NCBI RefSeq assembly: GCF_035594125.1
Contig: NC_087180.1
Span: forward strand, 17,316,615-17,380,614
Length of the DNA stretch: 64,000 nt
Origin: Scylla paramamosain
Lineage: Eukaryota; Arthropoda; Malacostraca; Decapoda; Portunidae
Direction: 5' to 3'
Shown here: positions 45,931 through 59,329 of the stretch, one piece after another
Layout: every line of letters starts with the position of its first letter
Numbering within the stretch: the stretch's first letter is position 1
Program-made: the position numbers and the translations under genes
Notes under the pieces: generated by a model
Seen by the model: only the letters and a program-made list of their open reading frames with translations
Told to the model about the DNA's origin: nothing
The model's database searches: none

Positions 45931-46526
45931 AATATCTATAATAATCATCTCCCTCATCAAAAGGAAGTCGAGATGAAAACACGTACTCGCTTCATGTGCA
46001 GCCTCTTCACTTTTTCCCTCCCTCCGCATTACCCTCAGTCATTCACGGCTTTCTTTCACTCCGCGATGTGTTGCTCTTTGCACTGTCCCTCCTCCAACAC
46101 CCTCGCTCCTGCTACACTCACACACGAGGATGTCCATCAGCTATCAACTCTTCTGTCTCTTTATCAACACCCTCCAGAAACATAAGCATACATAAAAAGA
46201 CACAAACATCAAAAACATACATATATACATCAAAAACATACCAAAAACATACACTTTTAGAAACCAAACACGCCACATAAACAACACTCACACACACACA
46301 CACACACACACACACCAGAAAAACATAAAAACACCGAAAAACACACAACTTACAAACCAAACACGCCACAAAAACCCTCCCAGTCCTCTGTTCTGCGTCA
46401 GAGCTGATAATTCTTGGCGCCTGACGTTCCCTGTCCACCCTCCCTCCTGCTCCTGACGCGCCCGTGATAGCTGCGCCTTATCTCCTCCCACACCGCTGCC
46501 GCCGCCTCCTTCAAGCTATCATGCGG

Positions 46527-46583
<57 letters not shown>

Positions 46584-46764
46584 GTTCTTTTTGTTGTTGT
46601 ATTTGGTGGTTTTGTTGTTTTGTTTATCTTTTCCTCTTCTTCCTCGTTCTCATTTTCGTCTTCGTTTTATTTTATTCCATGTTTTGTTTTTCCTTTTCGC
46701 TTCTTCTAGCTGCATTTTTTTTTATATTCTCTTCTCCAGCTACTTGTCTACTAATATTACTACA

Positions 46765-46796
<32 letters not shown>

Positions 46797-47301
46797 TGAT
46801 TTCCCTTCCCCCCTCCCCACCCTCGTTATCTACTGCGTTAAAAGTTAGCAAGAAACATGTTCGGCACACAGGCTTTAAAAATATTGGGTTTACTTGCTAC
46901 TTATGTATATACGTGGCGGCATTTTCCTGTAGTAGCTTGCTGTATTAAATTCTGACTTTACGTAACCCGGTTTTAGTGAGTTTAATCTTCCCGCTCTCCT
47001 TTTCGCATGTGATTCGCTCTGTATATTTTGTTATTTTCCGTTCTGTTCCCCGTTTTCTTTTTCTTTTTTTCTTTTTTATCCGCCTGTCTACTCGTACGTT
47101 TTCATCTCTCTCTTACTTTTACTTTATCACGTGTTTTCTTATCCTCCTTTAGTTTTTTTCTTCAGTTCCTTACCTTTTTCTTTCTCTCCTTCTTCTTCTT
47201 CTTCTCTTCTTCCTCCTCCTCGTTTTCTTCAGCCATTACTCCCTCGTAACTTACAAATTTGCTCTTCCTAACACGAGTTATTTTAATATTGTATTACTTT
47301 G

Positions 47302-47307
<6 letters not shown>
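45405..47307. other. Intergenic
   Basis: Contains (CT)n 45887-45926, (CA)n 46288-46315, (CT)n 46531-46579, (ACT)n 46762-46792, AGGTTAGGTTAAG at 45608-45620 and T/C-rich stretches. No gene seen. Confidence 0.5.
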
Positions 47308-47372
<65 letters not shown>

Positions 47373-47420
47373 CACTTTTTCTCACACTCAGCAGTAAATT
47401 TTCCCTTTCATTATCGTAAA

Positions 47421-47512
<92 letters not shown>
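47308..47512. repeat. Two (CT)n arrays
   Basis: 47308-47370 (63 bp) and 47428-47512 (85 bp). Confidence 0.97.
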
Positions 47513-47515
<3 letters not shown>

Positions 47516-47889
47516 TTTTTTTCCCCCCAACTCCTCCTTGTCTCCTCTTCTCCCTGCTAAACTGTTCTTTCCTTCCCCTGCGGAGTGCCTTGGCAGATTC
47601 TGGACCTCCCCTTCATCACCCTGCCGAAGCCTCAGTCCCTGCTTCGCTTCCCCTTCTTCCCTCTTCTCCTCCCCTTCTATCTCTCTCTATCTCAAGTTTC
47701 GTTGTTTTGTTTATGCCTGACCTAACCTCACCTTACCTAAGCTAACCTGAAATAACTTAATCTCTAATTCAATTTCCTCCTTTTATGTTTTATTTAGTCT
47801 GTATTTTTGAGATCAATAAAAATCTAGCCATCTATTGAGATATTAACTCTGCTTTTCTTCCTTATTTGTACGCCTATATGACTACCACT

Positions 47890-47903
47890 GCTCCCTCTAG
47901 TGG
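47890..47903 (-). promoter_or_regulatory. CTCF-like motif
   Basis: The minus strand reads CCACTAGAGGGAGC, one mismatch to CCASYAGRKGGCRS. No gene is recognised nearby. Confidence 0.35.
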
Positions 47904-48742
47904 TAATCATAGAAGACTCGCAGATACGGATTACTGAAGCTCGCACCAAGAGGAATGACGAGCAAGCAATTCATCAGAGTTATAAGAGACAAAGGAAGCT
48001 GGAAAGTCATTGGAGGATGTGCCACAGCGGTAATGTAAAGTGAGGTACGGCAGTTACTTTCCCCGCCTTTATTTTCATTCCCTCCCTTGTTCCTCTCGAC
48101 GGATCTTGTCACTCTTGTCACAGAGATTATTTAAAGGCCCCAAAATCACGCAGGCAGATCCCTAGGGTGCAGCAAACGTGAGGGGAAGTGAAGGTCAGAG
48201 CTGTGATCGGCTCTCTTTCCCCCTCCGCCGGTTGATTCTGAGCTTGGAGGTGTTAAGTGAACGAGCGCAATACTACACTAGGAGGTCTGGCAGTGTGTCT
48301 CCATTTAGGCGCTGGCTGTACTGCGTTTCGGTTTGCGGTGAAAAGCTTAATTACCGATGGATGCGTTGGTGTTTGTCTTAGTTTTCTGGCTTGGTTCTCT
48401 TTTTTGTGTTTATTTTTCTTTACTTCTTTCCTTCTTTTTCGTCTTTTCTTTTTCTCCTATTCCTCCTCCTCCTCTTTTTTCTTCCCGTCTGTCTGATTCC
48501 TGCTTTACCTGTATGTCATCTTAACCTGATACCTGTCTTCTTACCTCACCCTTCCCTCACCCTTCCCTCCCCCTTCTCTCACCCCTGCCTCACCCCTGCC
48601 TCATCCTCGCTTCATTCAAACCTCACCCCTCTCTCACCCCTGCTTCACCCTAACCTTGTCTTGTCCTCCAACGCGCCCATCTAACTCAACGACCCTTGAA
48701 TCTCTATGTTTTTGTTTCCCAGTGGCACAGTTTCTAGGGATG

Positions 48743-48791
<49 letters not shown>

Positions 48792-49130
48792 AAAGGGAAG
48801 GACTGAGGAAGTTAGGGAGGGAGAGAGGCAGACTACAAGCAGTAAACAAAGGATTTTCTCCGTTTCAGCGAGGTGATACGGCATATTTGTGTTACCAAGA
48901 CGCCGAAGTGAAGTGAAATATGCATCTTGAGCAAACAAACGCCTTCCTTTTAAAACTGACGGACGGCGCCGAGTTATATATTAAATGAAATTATGTGAGC
49001 TTAAGATGTTTACCCAGTGGCGCTCGGGGATTAGAGACAAATGGTATTATGAAAATTTTAAACCATTATCCCTTGCCTTCGTGAAAGAAAGAAAGAAAGG
49101 CGTTGATAAATTGATGAGGTGGCTGTTAGG

Positions 49131-49304
49131 ATATTTCAGTGTATTGAGGCAGTCTGTTTTGTTTGGCCGTGTTCTCAGAAAGGGGAACATTTTTGAAAAG
49201 CCATCGAGAGTCATTAAGTGTTTCCTACGAGCGAAATAGTACAACACGTCACAACACAACACGAGATATTTCAGTGTTTTGCGGCCGCCTGTCTTGTTTG
49301 GAAG
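49131..49304 (+). repeat. Two-unit duplication, 134-bp period
   Basis: ATATTTCAGTGTATTGAGGC recurs at 49265 as ATATTTCAGTGTTTTGCGGC; both continue with a CTGTyTTGTTTGG block. Confidence 0.8.
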
Positions 49305-50640
49305 AAGAAGACGAAGATGAAGAAAAAGAAGACGGAGAAAAAGAAAAAAAGAAAGAAAAAGAGAAAGAAAAACAAGAAAACAAAGTAAAAAGGAAGAACA
49401 AAAAAAAGGAAGGCAAAAAACAAACAAACAAACAAAGAGAAATAACAATCATAACAACCAACACACACACACACACACACATACCAATAATACATAAAAA
49501 AGGGCGGGTCTACCTCACCTGGCCGCCGCTCAACCACCTGTTCCTCTTTAACCTTCCGCGCTGCTCCTCCTCCTCCCGCAGTCTTCCCGGCCTTTGTCCT
49601 CGCCTCCTCCCTCTCTGACCTCTCTCTTACCCTCTGTCCTTCTCTCTCTGCGTTTTCCTCTTCCCCTCTGTTTCCTCCTTATCCTTTCTCTCTTCATTCT
49701 ATTTCATTTATATTCCTTCTGCTTGTCTTTCTCTCTGTTTTCATCTTCCTCTGTTTCCTTCTTATCCTATTCCTCTTTAGTCTGTTTCATTTCTGTTCCT
49801 TCTGTCCGCCTTTCTCTGTTTTTCGCTTCTTTCTGCTTCTTTTTCCCTCTCTGTTTTCCTCTGGTTCTCTTGTTGCTTTCTTCTTTATTCTGTTTCTTTT
49901 CCTCCTCGTTACTCTATAATTTTTTTTCCTCCTTTTTTTCTCTTTTCTGTCACTTATAACCTCTTTTTTTTATTCTTTGCCTCCTTCTCTTCCTCTTTTC
50001 TTTTCTCCGTTTCATTATTGTCTTCTCTCTGTTTCCTTCTCCTTCTGTTCTCTCTCGTATTCTATTTTCGTTTCTCTTTCCCTTTCTTCTGCATTTCTTC
50101 TCACTTCTATTTTATTTTTATTTTTTCTCTTATTATCCACTTCTTCTCTTTCTTCCTATTTTTTATCTCCTCGTTCTATTTCCCAACTACTTTATTTTTC
50201 TATTTTCTATTCATTTTCGTTCGTTCCTCCCTATTTCTGTGCTTCATTCTGTTTCCCCATCCTTCGTTATTCTCATCCTCTCTTTCCTATTTCATGTTTC
50301 TATTTTCATCCATTTTCCTTCATCCATTTTTAGTTGGCTATGAATTTCTCCATCTTTCCTGCATTCCCTTTTCTCTTCTGCTTTATCGCGACTTTTATCT
50401 CCCGTTTATCTTTTTTTTTTTTTTTTAACTTCTCCCTCTCCTTTTCTTATTATTTCATTTTTCTCTGTCTCATCTTCGCATCGTTTTTTCATTATTTTAT
50501 TTTTCTCTTTAGATTTTAGGTATCATCATTTTCTCTCAGTCTTTTTTTTCTTTTTTTTCTTTTCTTTTCATTCATCATTTCTGTCTTTATGTTATCTTTG
50601 CCCTTGTCTTTCATTTTAATGTTTATATACTTCCTCTAGT

Positions 50641-51046
<406 letters not shown>

Positions 51047-51049
<3 letters not shown>

Positions 51050-51147
51050 GAATTCACAGCTCCTCGTCTGATTAGTGAGGTTAAGCAACGTTGGGTCTGG
51101 TTAGCTCTTGGATGGGTGACCGTTTGGGAACAGCGGACGTTGTTGGC
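51047..51147 (+). pseudogene. 5S rRNA gene remnant, 5' truncated
   Basis: Aligns to eukaryotic 5S rRNA from about nucleotide 19 to the 3' end (GTTGTTGGC). It retains the internal control region: GTTAAGCAACGTTGGG, then GGATGGGTGACCGTTTGGGAA. The first ~18 nt are replaced by the preceding (CT)n array. No T-run terminator follows: GCGCGCACACAG leads straight into (CA)n. It is therefore probably a dispersed, non-functional copy or part of a 5S-derived retroposon. Confidence 0.8.
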
Positions 51148-51158
51148 GCGCGCACACA

Positions 51159-51159
<1 letters not shown>

Positions 51160-51228
<69 letters not shown>
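51160..51228. repeat. (CA)n microsatellite
   Basis: 69 bp, 13 bp beyond the 5S remnant 3' end. Confidence 0.97.
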
Positions 51229-51230
<2 letters not shown>

Positions 51231-51721
51231 CAACACAACATCGAGCACAGCTAAACCTCACTTACCGCGCGGAAAAGTGTCGTTGTCGAGTTTGTGGGGA
51301 AAAAAAAAGTTTATGTTCTGTCCTAACTTTTTTCATACTCCTTTCCTATTTAAATTTTCTCTTTTCCTGTCTGTCTGTCTGTCTGTCTATGTGTCTTCCT
51401 GTCCCCCCAGCAAATTGTCTTCGTTTCTCCCTATCATTAATCTCTTTTTTTTTCTCTCTCTCTATCTTTCTTTTCCACCAAGCCATCTCTTCCTTCTCTC
51501 AAGTTTCCACATTCATTTTCTTTTTCTTTTCGTCACTAAATCCACTGTCACGTTACAGGGCCGCAGATAATGGCACTGAGGGAATGGTGGTGGTGGTAAT
51601 GGTGCCTAAGTCTGCCATTCAGCTGTTCACCTAACTTAACCTTAATTCACATACAGGTAAATTATCTATGTATCTTGTTGTCTTGCTTGCTTTTTATTGT
51701 TTATCGTTATGTGTGTGTGTG

Positions 51722-51723
<2 letters not shown>

Positions 51724-51810
<87 letters not shown>
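51724..51810. repeat. (CT)n microsatellite
   Basis: 87 bp, preceded by (GT)6. Confidence 0.97.
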
Positions 51811-51812
<2 letters not shown>

Positions 51813-51921
51813 GTTTTTGAGGTTTGAGAAAAAGAGAGGCTGGGAATTTTGAACGAGTAGAATTAATGTTTTTGTGTGGCTATGAATGTATTGTATCTAT
51901 TTTTTCTATTGTAGCTCTAAG

Positions 51922-52031
<110 letters not shown>

Positions 52032-52134
52032 ATTTGTCGGTTTTATCTATTTTTCTGCAACTCACTTTTTTTCTTCCTCTCACTTTATATTCTCTAATTT
52101 TTTATCTCCCTTGTCTTTATGCACCTCACATGAA

Positions 52135-52140
<6 letters not shown>

Positions 52141-52215
<75 letters not shown>
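52141..52215. repeat. (CT)n microsatellite
   Basis: 75 bp, uninterrupted. Confidence 0.97.
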
Positions 52216-52216
<1 letters not shown>

Positions 52217-52507
52217 GCCAGTTCGGAGTCTCTTTTCGTCTCCTCGTCTCTTCCTCGCAATCTCATGAGCTCACCTCCATTACTTGGCCCCAACTGAATC
52301 CCAATCGCTCGCTCTCATTCTCACCCACCTCATCTGCAAGCCAATCATCCCGCCGCGCCCAGCCTGCCATCACACTGCCTCACCGCCTCACTGACCCCCC
52401 TCCCCCATCCCTGCCCTCGAATACTTCATCCTTATTTCACCTCATCAGGATGCCAGCTGTTCATTCATTCACCTCTCAGATTTTTTCTTTTTCGTCTTTT
52501 TTTTTTG

Positions 52508-52552
52508 GTGGTGGTGGTGGTGGTGGTGGTGGTGGTGATGGTGATGGTGGTG
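52508..52552. repeat. (GGT)n trinucleotide array
   Basis: 45 bp with GAT variants near the end. Confidence 0.94.
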
Positions 52553-52658
52553 GTCTTGTTTTTTCCTTGTTTCTTTGTTATTGATTTTATTTTGTTTATT
52601 TGTTTGATTTTTTTCTTTGCTTTGTTTTCTTTCGTTTCTAATTTTCTTTCTTAGGTAT

Positions 52659-52662
<4 letters not shown>

Positions 52663-52739
<77 letters not shown>
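52663..52739. repeat. (CT)n microsatellite
   Basis: 77 bp, uninterrupted. Confidence 0.97.
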
Positions 52740-52742
<3 letters not shown>

Positions 52743-53540
52743 GTTTCTAGTTAGTTCAGCTTTCTCTTATTTCTTCTCCTGCTTCTCTCCTTCTTCTTTA
52801 CTTCTCTTCCTGCCCCTTCTCCTCATCCTCCTCCTCCTCCTCCTCTTCCTCCTCCTCCTTCTCCTCCACCATTTCCTTCTCTCTTTTCTTCTCTTTCTCC
52901 TTATTTGTCATGCAATCCTATTTCACTCACAAATCGGGATGTTGCTGTTTGTTCATTCTTTTTTATCCTTTGTGCTCCTCTTCCTACTCCTCCTCCTCTT
53001 CCTCTCCTTACTTCTTCTGGACCTCCTTCCCGTCCTCTTCCTCCTCGTCTTCCTCTCCTTACTTCTGGTCCTCTTCTTTTCCTTACTTCTGGTTCTTTTT
53101 CCTCTTCCTCCTCCTGCTCCTCCTCCTCCTCCTCTCCTTACTTCTTCTGGTAGTCTTTCCCCTCCTTTAACATTCCAAGGCACCACTTCACCACGCCAAG
53201 CTCATCCCTTTAACTCCCCTCAGTACTCCCTCCTTGGGTTACCTGCGACCCACCTGCGACCCTCCTTACCTGGAGAGAAGCACCATCTGCCACGGCCCCT
53301 CCCTCAAGGATCCCCACCCCCCTCTAAGCACCCTCCTTGTCCCCTGTCCTTCTGTTTTTCATTTCTCTTTTCCCTCTTATTTTTTTCTTCTCCCTCTCAC
53401 TTTCACTGTCTTCTTCTCCTTCCTCTTCCTCCTCGTTTTTATCTTTCGTTCTCTCCTCCTCTCTCCTCTATCACTTGTTTTCTTCTTCCTTCTCGTCTTC
53501 ATGTTCTGGTTCTCTCCCTTCTCCCTTCTCTTATCATCAG

Positions 53541-53631
<91 letters not shown>

Positions 53632-54050
53632 TTCCTTCTCCCTCCTAATGTTCATCTGACCTTCCCTCCTCTCTATTTTATCTTCATTTTCTCCCTCTCA
53701 CTTTCACCTCTCTCCCTCTTCATCCTCACCTTCCTTCTCTCCATCTCACTTTCGTATTCTCTCCTTCATCCTTACCCTCTCCATCTCTTTCCCTCCTCAC
53801 CTTCATCTTCTGTCCCTCACTCTCATCCTCTCCATCTCTTTCCCTTCTCACCTTCATCTCCCCTCTCCATTTCACCTTCATCTTCTTCCTCTTCCCTTCA
53901 TCTTCTTCCTCTTCTATTTATCATCTTCCTCTCCCCTTCATCTTCACTCTCTCCCCTTCATCTTCATTCTCTCCCCTTCATCTTCACCCTCTCCCCTTCA
54001 TCTTCTCTCTCTTCCTTCCCCTCTCTCTCTCTCCCACGCACGCTGGCTCC
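52740..54050. repeat. Pyrimidine-rich tract with ~21-bp minisatellite
   Basis: C/T-rich for about 1.3 kb with (CT)n 53544-53628 inside. At 53920-54010 there is a CTCTCCCCTTCATCTTCAC-type minisatellite. The 451-codon + frame over it is Leu/Ser/Phe/Pro low complexity and not a gene. Confidence 0.85.
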
Positions 54051-54800
54051 GCCCTTACCTAGCCATCGTGCTCCAGAAATTAGTGTGCACTTGTAATCTC
54101 CCGAGAACCACAAATTGTTGGCCAACCTTGTTAGCTGGTGGAGTCAGCCGCGCCGCACTCCCGTAAACCAAGTTACCTTCTTCCTCCCTCCATCCTCTTA
54201 CCCCTTAACTTCCTCCTCCTACTCCTCTTCCTCCTCTTCCTCGTCCTCCTCCAGCGTATCCCTGCCTCAGTAACCTTCTTCCACTCCACAAGGTTCTTTA
54301 TATTCCCGTTCCCCTTCGTCTTCCTCATCCCTGGCCTCCATTATCCAAAGGTAAGGTGCCTGTACATACCTGGCCGCCCTTCCCGCCCATTCCTGCCCAT
54401 TCCCGTCCCTTCCCTCAGGTGCAGGCTGCTGGCGCGGGCTGGGAAAGGCACGAAGGAAGAGGGAACGGTCGCAACACACTTCACCTTCACAGCTTCGTTT
54501 GTTTCCTGTCTTCCTTTTCATTTATCAGGTTCCTTGTGTGCGTAATTTCATGAGAATAACCAAGTCCGGCCTTTTAATTATACTCCGGGAAATTAATGAA
54601 AACAGACCAGGTGCGGGTAATGTATTCAGGCGCAGGTGAGCAGACACACACCTGCCGAATGGTGAGCAAATTCAATCAGTAAGGGTTGATCCTCAGCCGT
54701 GGAGGGTTCGAGGCGAAAATGACCGCGGAGAGTTAGGGTTCCAGGGTCCCTCCACTCATTGACCCTACAGACCCTTACCCTAACGTCACGTCTTCGCCAC
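54051..54800. other. Intergenic unique sequence
   Basis: Mixed composition; CT-rich 54170-54260. No recognisable exon. Confidence 0.45.
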
Positions 54801-55250
54801 CTACACCTTACTAATCAGAAGAAGGAGTGTGTATGTGTGTATGTGTGTGTATCGAAAAACTTGGTCTGTTTGTAACTGTGAAGTGTACCTTTCCTTTTTG
54901 TGTGTTTTCTTTTAATCTAGATAGTATTGTTTATTTTCTAAGTGAAAGTCAGCTACACCTTATTAGTCAGGAGGGAAAATTAAGAGTCTGTATATTTTGA
55001 AAACCCAGGTGTGTGTTTTTTGTAATGGCTAAGTGTACCTTTCCTCCGAGGACAGTTTTTCCTTATACAGTTTTAAAGGGAAACAGTCACGTGTTCACCA
55101 GCTACACCTTACTAATCTGGAGAAAGAGTGTGAGTGTGTACATTCTGACAAACCAGGTGTGTCTGTAATGGCGGGTGTACCTTTCCTTCGTGGACAATTT
55201 TTTTTTTTTTTTTTTTCAAGGGAAGCAGAGGACGAGGCGTAACTCACAGC
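54801..55250 (+). repeat. Three-unit degenerate array, ~150-bp period
   Basis: CTACACCTTA(C/T)TA(A/G)TC starts at 54801, 54953 and 55102 (periods 152 and 149). Each unit continues with a GAGTGTG/GAGTCTG block, an ACCAGGTGTGT-like block, GTAATGGC and GTGTACCTTTCCT. Confidence 0.85.
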
Positions 55251-55388
55251 AGGATGATTATTAAAGCCTCTAAATTTTGTCAGTGTGTAATACCAAGTGT
55301 CGTTTATTCTTTTTAACTGCTATAACTCGTCCTTTATTGTTCACTTCAGCTACACTGCACGTCCAGAACAACGCTTCGCTATTTTTTC

Positions 55389-55405
55389 CTCTCTCTCTCT
55401 CTCTC

Positions 55406-55469
<64 letters not shown>
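55389..55469. repeat. (CT)n microsatellite
   Basis: 81 bp with one CACT interruption near 55407. Confidence 0.96.
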
Positions 55470-55475
<6 letters not shown>

Positions 55476-57288
55476 GGAAAAGGGATGGAATATTTTTTTT
55501 TCTTTTTTCGTACCTCAAAATGGAAGTATTTGAAACCCAACGCGCAGGAGGACACGCCGCAGCAGCCGTCATTCAGAGCAAGTGTTCCTCGTATTATTAT
55601 CTGTCTCTCGCCGCCCGCCACTCCTCCACCCCATAACATCCTCCCAGGACTAATGTAATCACCTCCCTCGTACTCTGCACCACAATGCCACGTCAGGGAT
55701 CGCACCCACCCACCCTCACCCTGACTCTCCCTGACCCACCTCAAGACTCCCCTTCTCACTGCACTCTTAACTTCTCCCTCAGTCTAGCCTTCCATATCTC
55801 CTCTGTACTTTATCTTCAATGCACAGTTACTTAATCCCTCAGTTTTCTATCGTTATTCCTCTTTTTCAGGCTAATCTTTAACTAGTCCTCAGCTCGTTCT
55901 TCTACATTTCTCACAGAACTTTTCACCCTTAACTTTTCCTACTAATTTAGCATCCTCACTCATCCCCGTAGACCACTTTACACTTCACAATCCCTCTAAC
56001 TAGTTCACCGCTCTTATTTACCATACAAATCGTCCCTATCCACTTCCTTCCACCCCCTGACACATCCCAGCCCCTCACACAGCCAGCACGCCACTCGTCC
56101 CTATCAGCTGCTTCCCTGCCCAGTTGTCCGTCTCTGAACCTTTCATCTCCATGTTCCCATCGAGCAACCAGATCCTGCGCTGCCCCTCTCGCTTGTCCCT
56201 GGCCACCATCTCGCCCCTCTGCTGCCCTCCTGTCCCTCTTCTGTCCCTGCTCCCTCGCGAACGCCCAACATCGCAAAACAAATTGAAGCAATAAAACAAT
56301 ATAGATCTGCCCTATCTCACTCTTGTTTTTTGTCCCCGTGAGAGCCTCGAGTCCGGCGGTTCATCAGGGCAAGGTTGTATGAGGAAACAGAGCTACCATT
56401 CACCCCGGTGCCCTCGACCTCATCTCCTGCCTCCGTCCCCGTCTCAGTCCCGCCCTCATGAATCTTTAACGCACTCATTCCCAGGGGCACCGCAGGCCAA
56501 GCATATTCTCTCGGGCCCCGCTGAAATTTCAAGTTAACAATATGCGTGTTTTTTTTTTTTTCTTTTTTCCTTCGCTCTGTTGTGTCTTTTTTTTCTGGCG
56601 GTGTTTTCTTCACGTGTTTTTTTTGTTCTCAACGGAAAATTTTATGGTGTTCTTTCTCTAATGTGTACTGAAGGGAGGAGTGACTTGGGGGGGGAATCTC
56701 TTCGCTTTGTGTTATGTTTAGTTAGTTTTCTTTTCTTTTTTTGTCACCTTCATGTACCTTGCTGCGTGATCGTGTTGTTCCTCCCTGACCAAGACCTTTA
56801 TGTTGTTCTAATGGGGAGGACTTGTGACTTAAAAATGCCCAAATAAAAGTCTGTGAAGGAGAAAATATTACACTGCTACTATAAAACTTGAAATTCATGC
56901 TTAATTACTGACCAATATTTGACATTTTACTGTTAAATTTAACCTGTTTTACCTCTGGATAAAAAAAAAGTCATGCGTTTTAAGATATCTTACGAACAGA
57001 CATATACACAGACAGACAAACAGACAAACAAACAAAACGAGCATAAGTGAATACCCAAACCACGCAACCCGCCAGTAATGAAGACAAAAGGTACAAAAAG
57101 TTCCCGCAACAGCCATTATGAGATCCAGCAGCGGAGTGTTCCAGGGAGCTCGGCACAGTCCCTCCGCGTCCAGCTGAGTGACTGCCTGCCTCCTGTCCCT
57201 CCATCACAATAATCACTGCCGCTAGTGGACCGTGCTCGTATTTATCGCTAAGGTCACCGAACCCTGCCTATACGTAACGCAGAGGCGC

Positions 57289-57291
<3 letters not shown>
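55470..57291. other. Intergenic unique sequence
   Basis: Pyrimidine-rich 55590-55960. Minus-strand frames at 55956-56291 and 56317-56613 have ordinary composition but no domain, signal or splice support. Confidence 0.4.

Positions 57292-57338
<47 letters not shown>
57292..57338. repeat. (CA)n microsatellite
   Basis: 47 bp. Confidence 0.96.
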
Positions 57339-57340
<2 letters not shown>

Positions 57341-57402
57341 AGGAGATACTCGTAATTCAGCATTTTCCTAGAAACTCTCGTGGGTTACCTTAGTAAGTAC
57401 AA

Positions 57403-57405
<3 letters not shown>

Positions 57406-57458
<53 letters not shown>
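57406..57458. repeat. (CT)n microsatellite
   Basis: 53 bp; the last array of the same-orientation series. Confidence 0.96.
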
Positions 57459-57462
<4 letters not shown>

Positions 57463-58994
57463 CCTCAACGCAAGAAAAATCAACACAAACCATAACAAAA
57501 CAGTGAAGCCACACTCACATCTTACTCATCCTTGACTCACGGCAACAAAAATTAACATGATGAACACAAAAACCAATAAAAATCAATAAATAATTAAAAC
57601 AACCACCCGAAGCCAACCCTAAAGCAAGGTGGACCAGATTACTGCTGCGTTAACAATGTCGAAGTAAAATCTACGTCAAAAAAGAAAAAGGGAGAAAAAA
57701 AAAAAGGCTAGCGATGCACCGCCCCGACCAGGCCTTTACACAACCCCTTAACGGCCTTTTACCTTTTAATTTCCGGTTACCATTTTTATCCACCTGATCC
57801 CATTACTGAGAGCGTGGAGGGAAAAGCTCCTCCAACCGGGAAGAAACTCAAGTAGAAGGGAAGGAGGAGAAGGAGGAGGGCGAGAGAGAGGGATACTGAG
57901 GGGAGGAGAAGAGGAAGAAAGCAGGGAGGAGGAAGGAGGAGGAACGAGGAGAGGTAAGGAACCAGGAAGGACACGGAGAGAGGATGGGTTGAGAGAGGAA
58001 GCAGGGAGGGGAGGGAAGGAACAGGGAAGAGGAGAGAGAGAGGGGTGCTGGGAGGAGAGGAGGGAGGCAGAGAGGAGAGCGAAGGAGGGAAGGAGGAGAG
58101 GGAAGGAGTTTACAAGGCGGAGGGATGAATCCACGGTAAGAAGGAAGGGATGGAAAGGCTAATGAGAAGGAAAGATGCAGGAGTGGAGGAAGGAATGAGA
58201 AGAAGGGGAACAAAGAACAGAAAGGTTTTAGCGATAAAGATGAAGGAAAAAATAAACTCTGGATAGATGAAATACGAAGAACGGGAATGTTATTGACGAA
58301 GTCGTAGTAAAAATAGTGAAGATGGAAACAAGGCAAGTTGAAATAAGAACAAGATGATGCTGACGAAATAAAAAGGAGTCGTAAATGAAGATAGGGGAAA
58401 CAGAACGAAAATAGACACGAAGGATAGCGAGAGACACACACTTTTACTGGTACAGACGCGGCAAAGCTTGAAAGGAGGGATGAAAATAAAGACGAAATAG
58501 ATAAAAGCGAAGATTAAAGAAACAAAATGATAAAATAAAAAAAAATCCACAAATATTTCCAGACAAACTAAAATTAAAAATAAAAAAAATAAAAAAATTC
58601 ATAAAAACCTGCCTACAACATACACCTTATCTTCATGTACGAAAACCCAAACAAAAATAATGAAACCACCCCAGATAATCGCCTTACCAACAAGATAAAG
58701 AACAAAAAAAGACCCCCCTAAATAAAAAAAAACGAAACTAACCTGGCTTCAACGTACAACACCTTCCCTGCACGTACAAAGACCAAGGAGGTGCCCGCAT
58801 ATTGCCTTCCCGCATCGCCAGGCCAGAACGACAAGGAAATATGAGGTCTGGATCCCCAAGCCGTCTGGGAAAGCACAACCAAAGCCCTGACCCAAAAGGC
58901 AGCAGCGGCAGAGTAGCCTTTAAGGGGTAATTTTTCAGCTTAGCGGATGGAGGAGCAGGCGAAGCAGGAGGAGCAGGAGGAAGAGGTGAAGGAG
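57459..58994. other. Intergenic, AT-rich then purine-rich
   Basis: AT-rich 57480-57780, A/G-rich 57840-58240, A-rich 58480-58740, a short GC-balanced segment 58790-58920. Minus-strand frames over the purine tract are low complexity. Confidence 0.55.
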
Positions 58995-59270
58995 GAGCAA
59001 GCAGTGTGTGTAAGATGAAGACGAGTTGAACGAGGAGAAAAACGAAGAGGAGGGAAACAGGGGGAAGACGTGGAGGAAGAGGAGGTGGAGCAAACAGTGT
59101 GTAGGATGAAGACGAGTAGAACGAGGAGAAAAACGAAGAGGAGGGAAACAGGGGGAAGACGTGGAGGAAGAGGAGGTGGAGCAAATAGTGAGTAGGATGA
59201 AGACGAGCAGAACGAGGAGGAAAACAAAGGAAGAGGAAGGGAAAGAGGAGGAAAAGGAGGAGAATGAGGA
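58995..59270 (+). repeat. Three-unit 93/91-bp minisatellite, nearly identical
   Basis: GAGCAA starts at 58995, 59088 and 59179; units share AGATGAAGACGAG, GAACGAGGAGAAAAACGAAG and GGGAAACAGGGGGAAGACGT. The period is not a multiple of three in the 91-bp step, which argues against coding. Confidence 0.92.
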
Positions 59271-59329
59271 GGAGGATATTGTGATAAGATAGGTCGAGGA
59301 AAGAGAACATTAGGTTAAATCTGTCTGGA

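Larger units (their letters stand above)
47513..50644. other. Intergenic, long pyrimidine-rich region
   Basis: Unique DNA 47720-48420, (CA)n 48743-48786, a 134-bp-period duplication (49131-49303), purine-rich 49302-49440, then about 1.1 kb of C/T-rich DNA (49560-50640). Frames there are Ser/Phe/Leu low complexity. Confidence 0.6.

Noticed and set aside
48985..49239. 84-codon + frame of balanced composition
   Set aside because: No family, no splice or promoter support, and it overlaps a 134-bp duplication that does not preserve the frame.
52741..54096. 451-codon + strand open frame
   Set aside because: Leu/Ser/Phe/Pro translation of a pyrimidine-rich tract that includes (CT)n; no domain, and stop avoidance is explained by lack of A and G.
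58995..59270. Regularly repeated units resembling a CRISPR array
   Set aside because: Units are direct head-to-tail copies without unique spacers, and the genome is eukaryotic.
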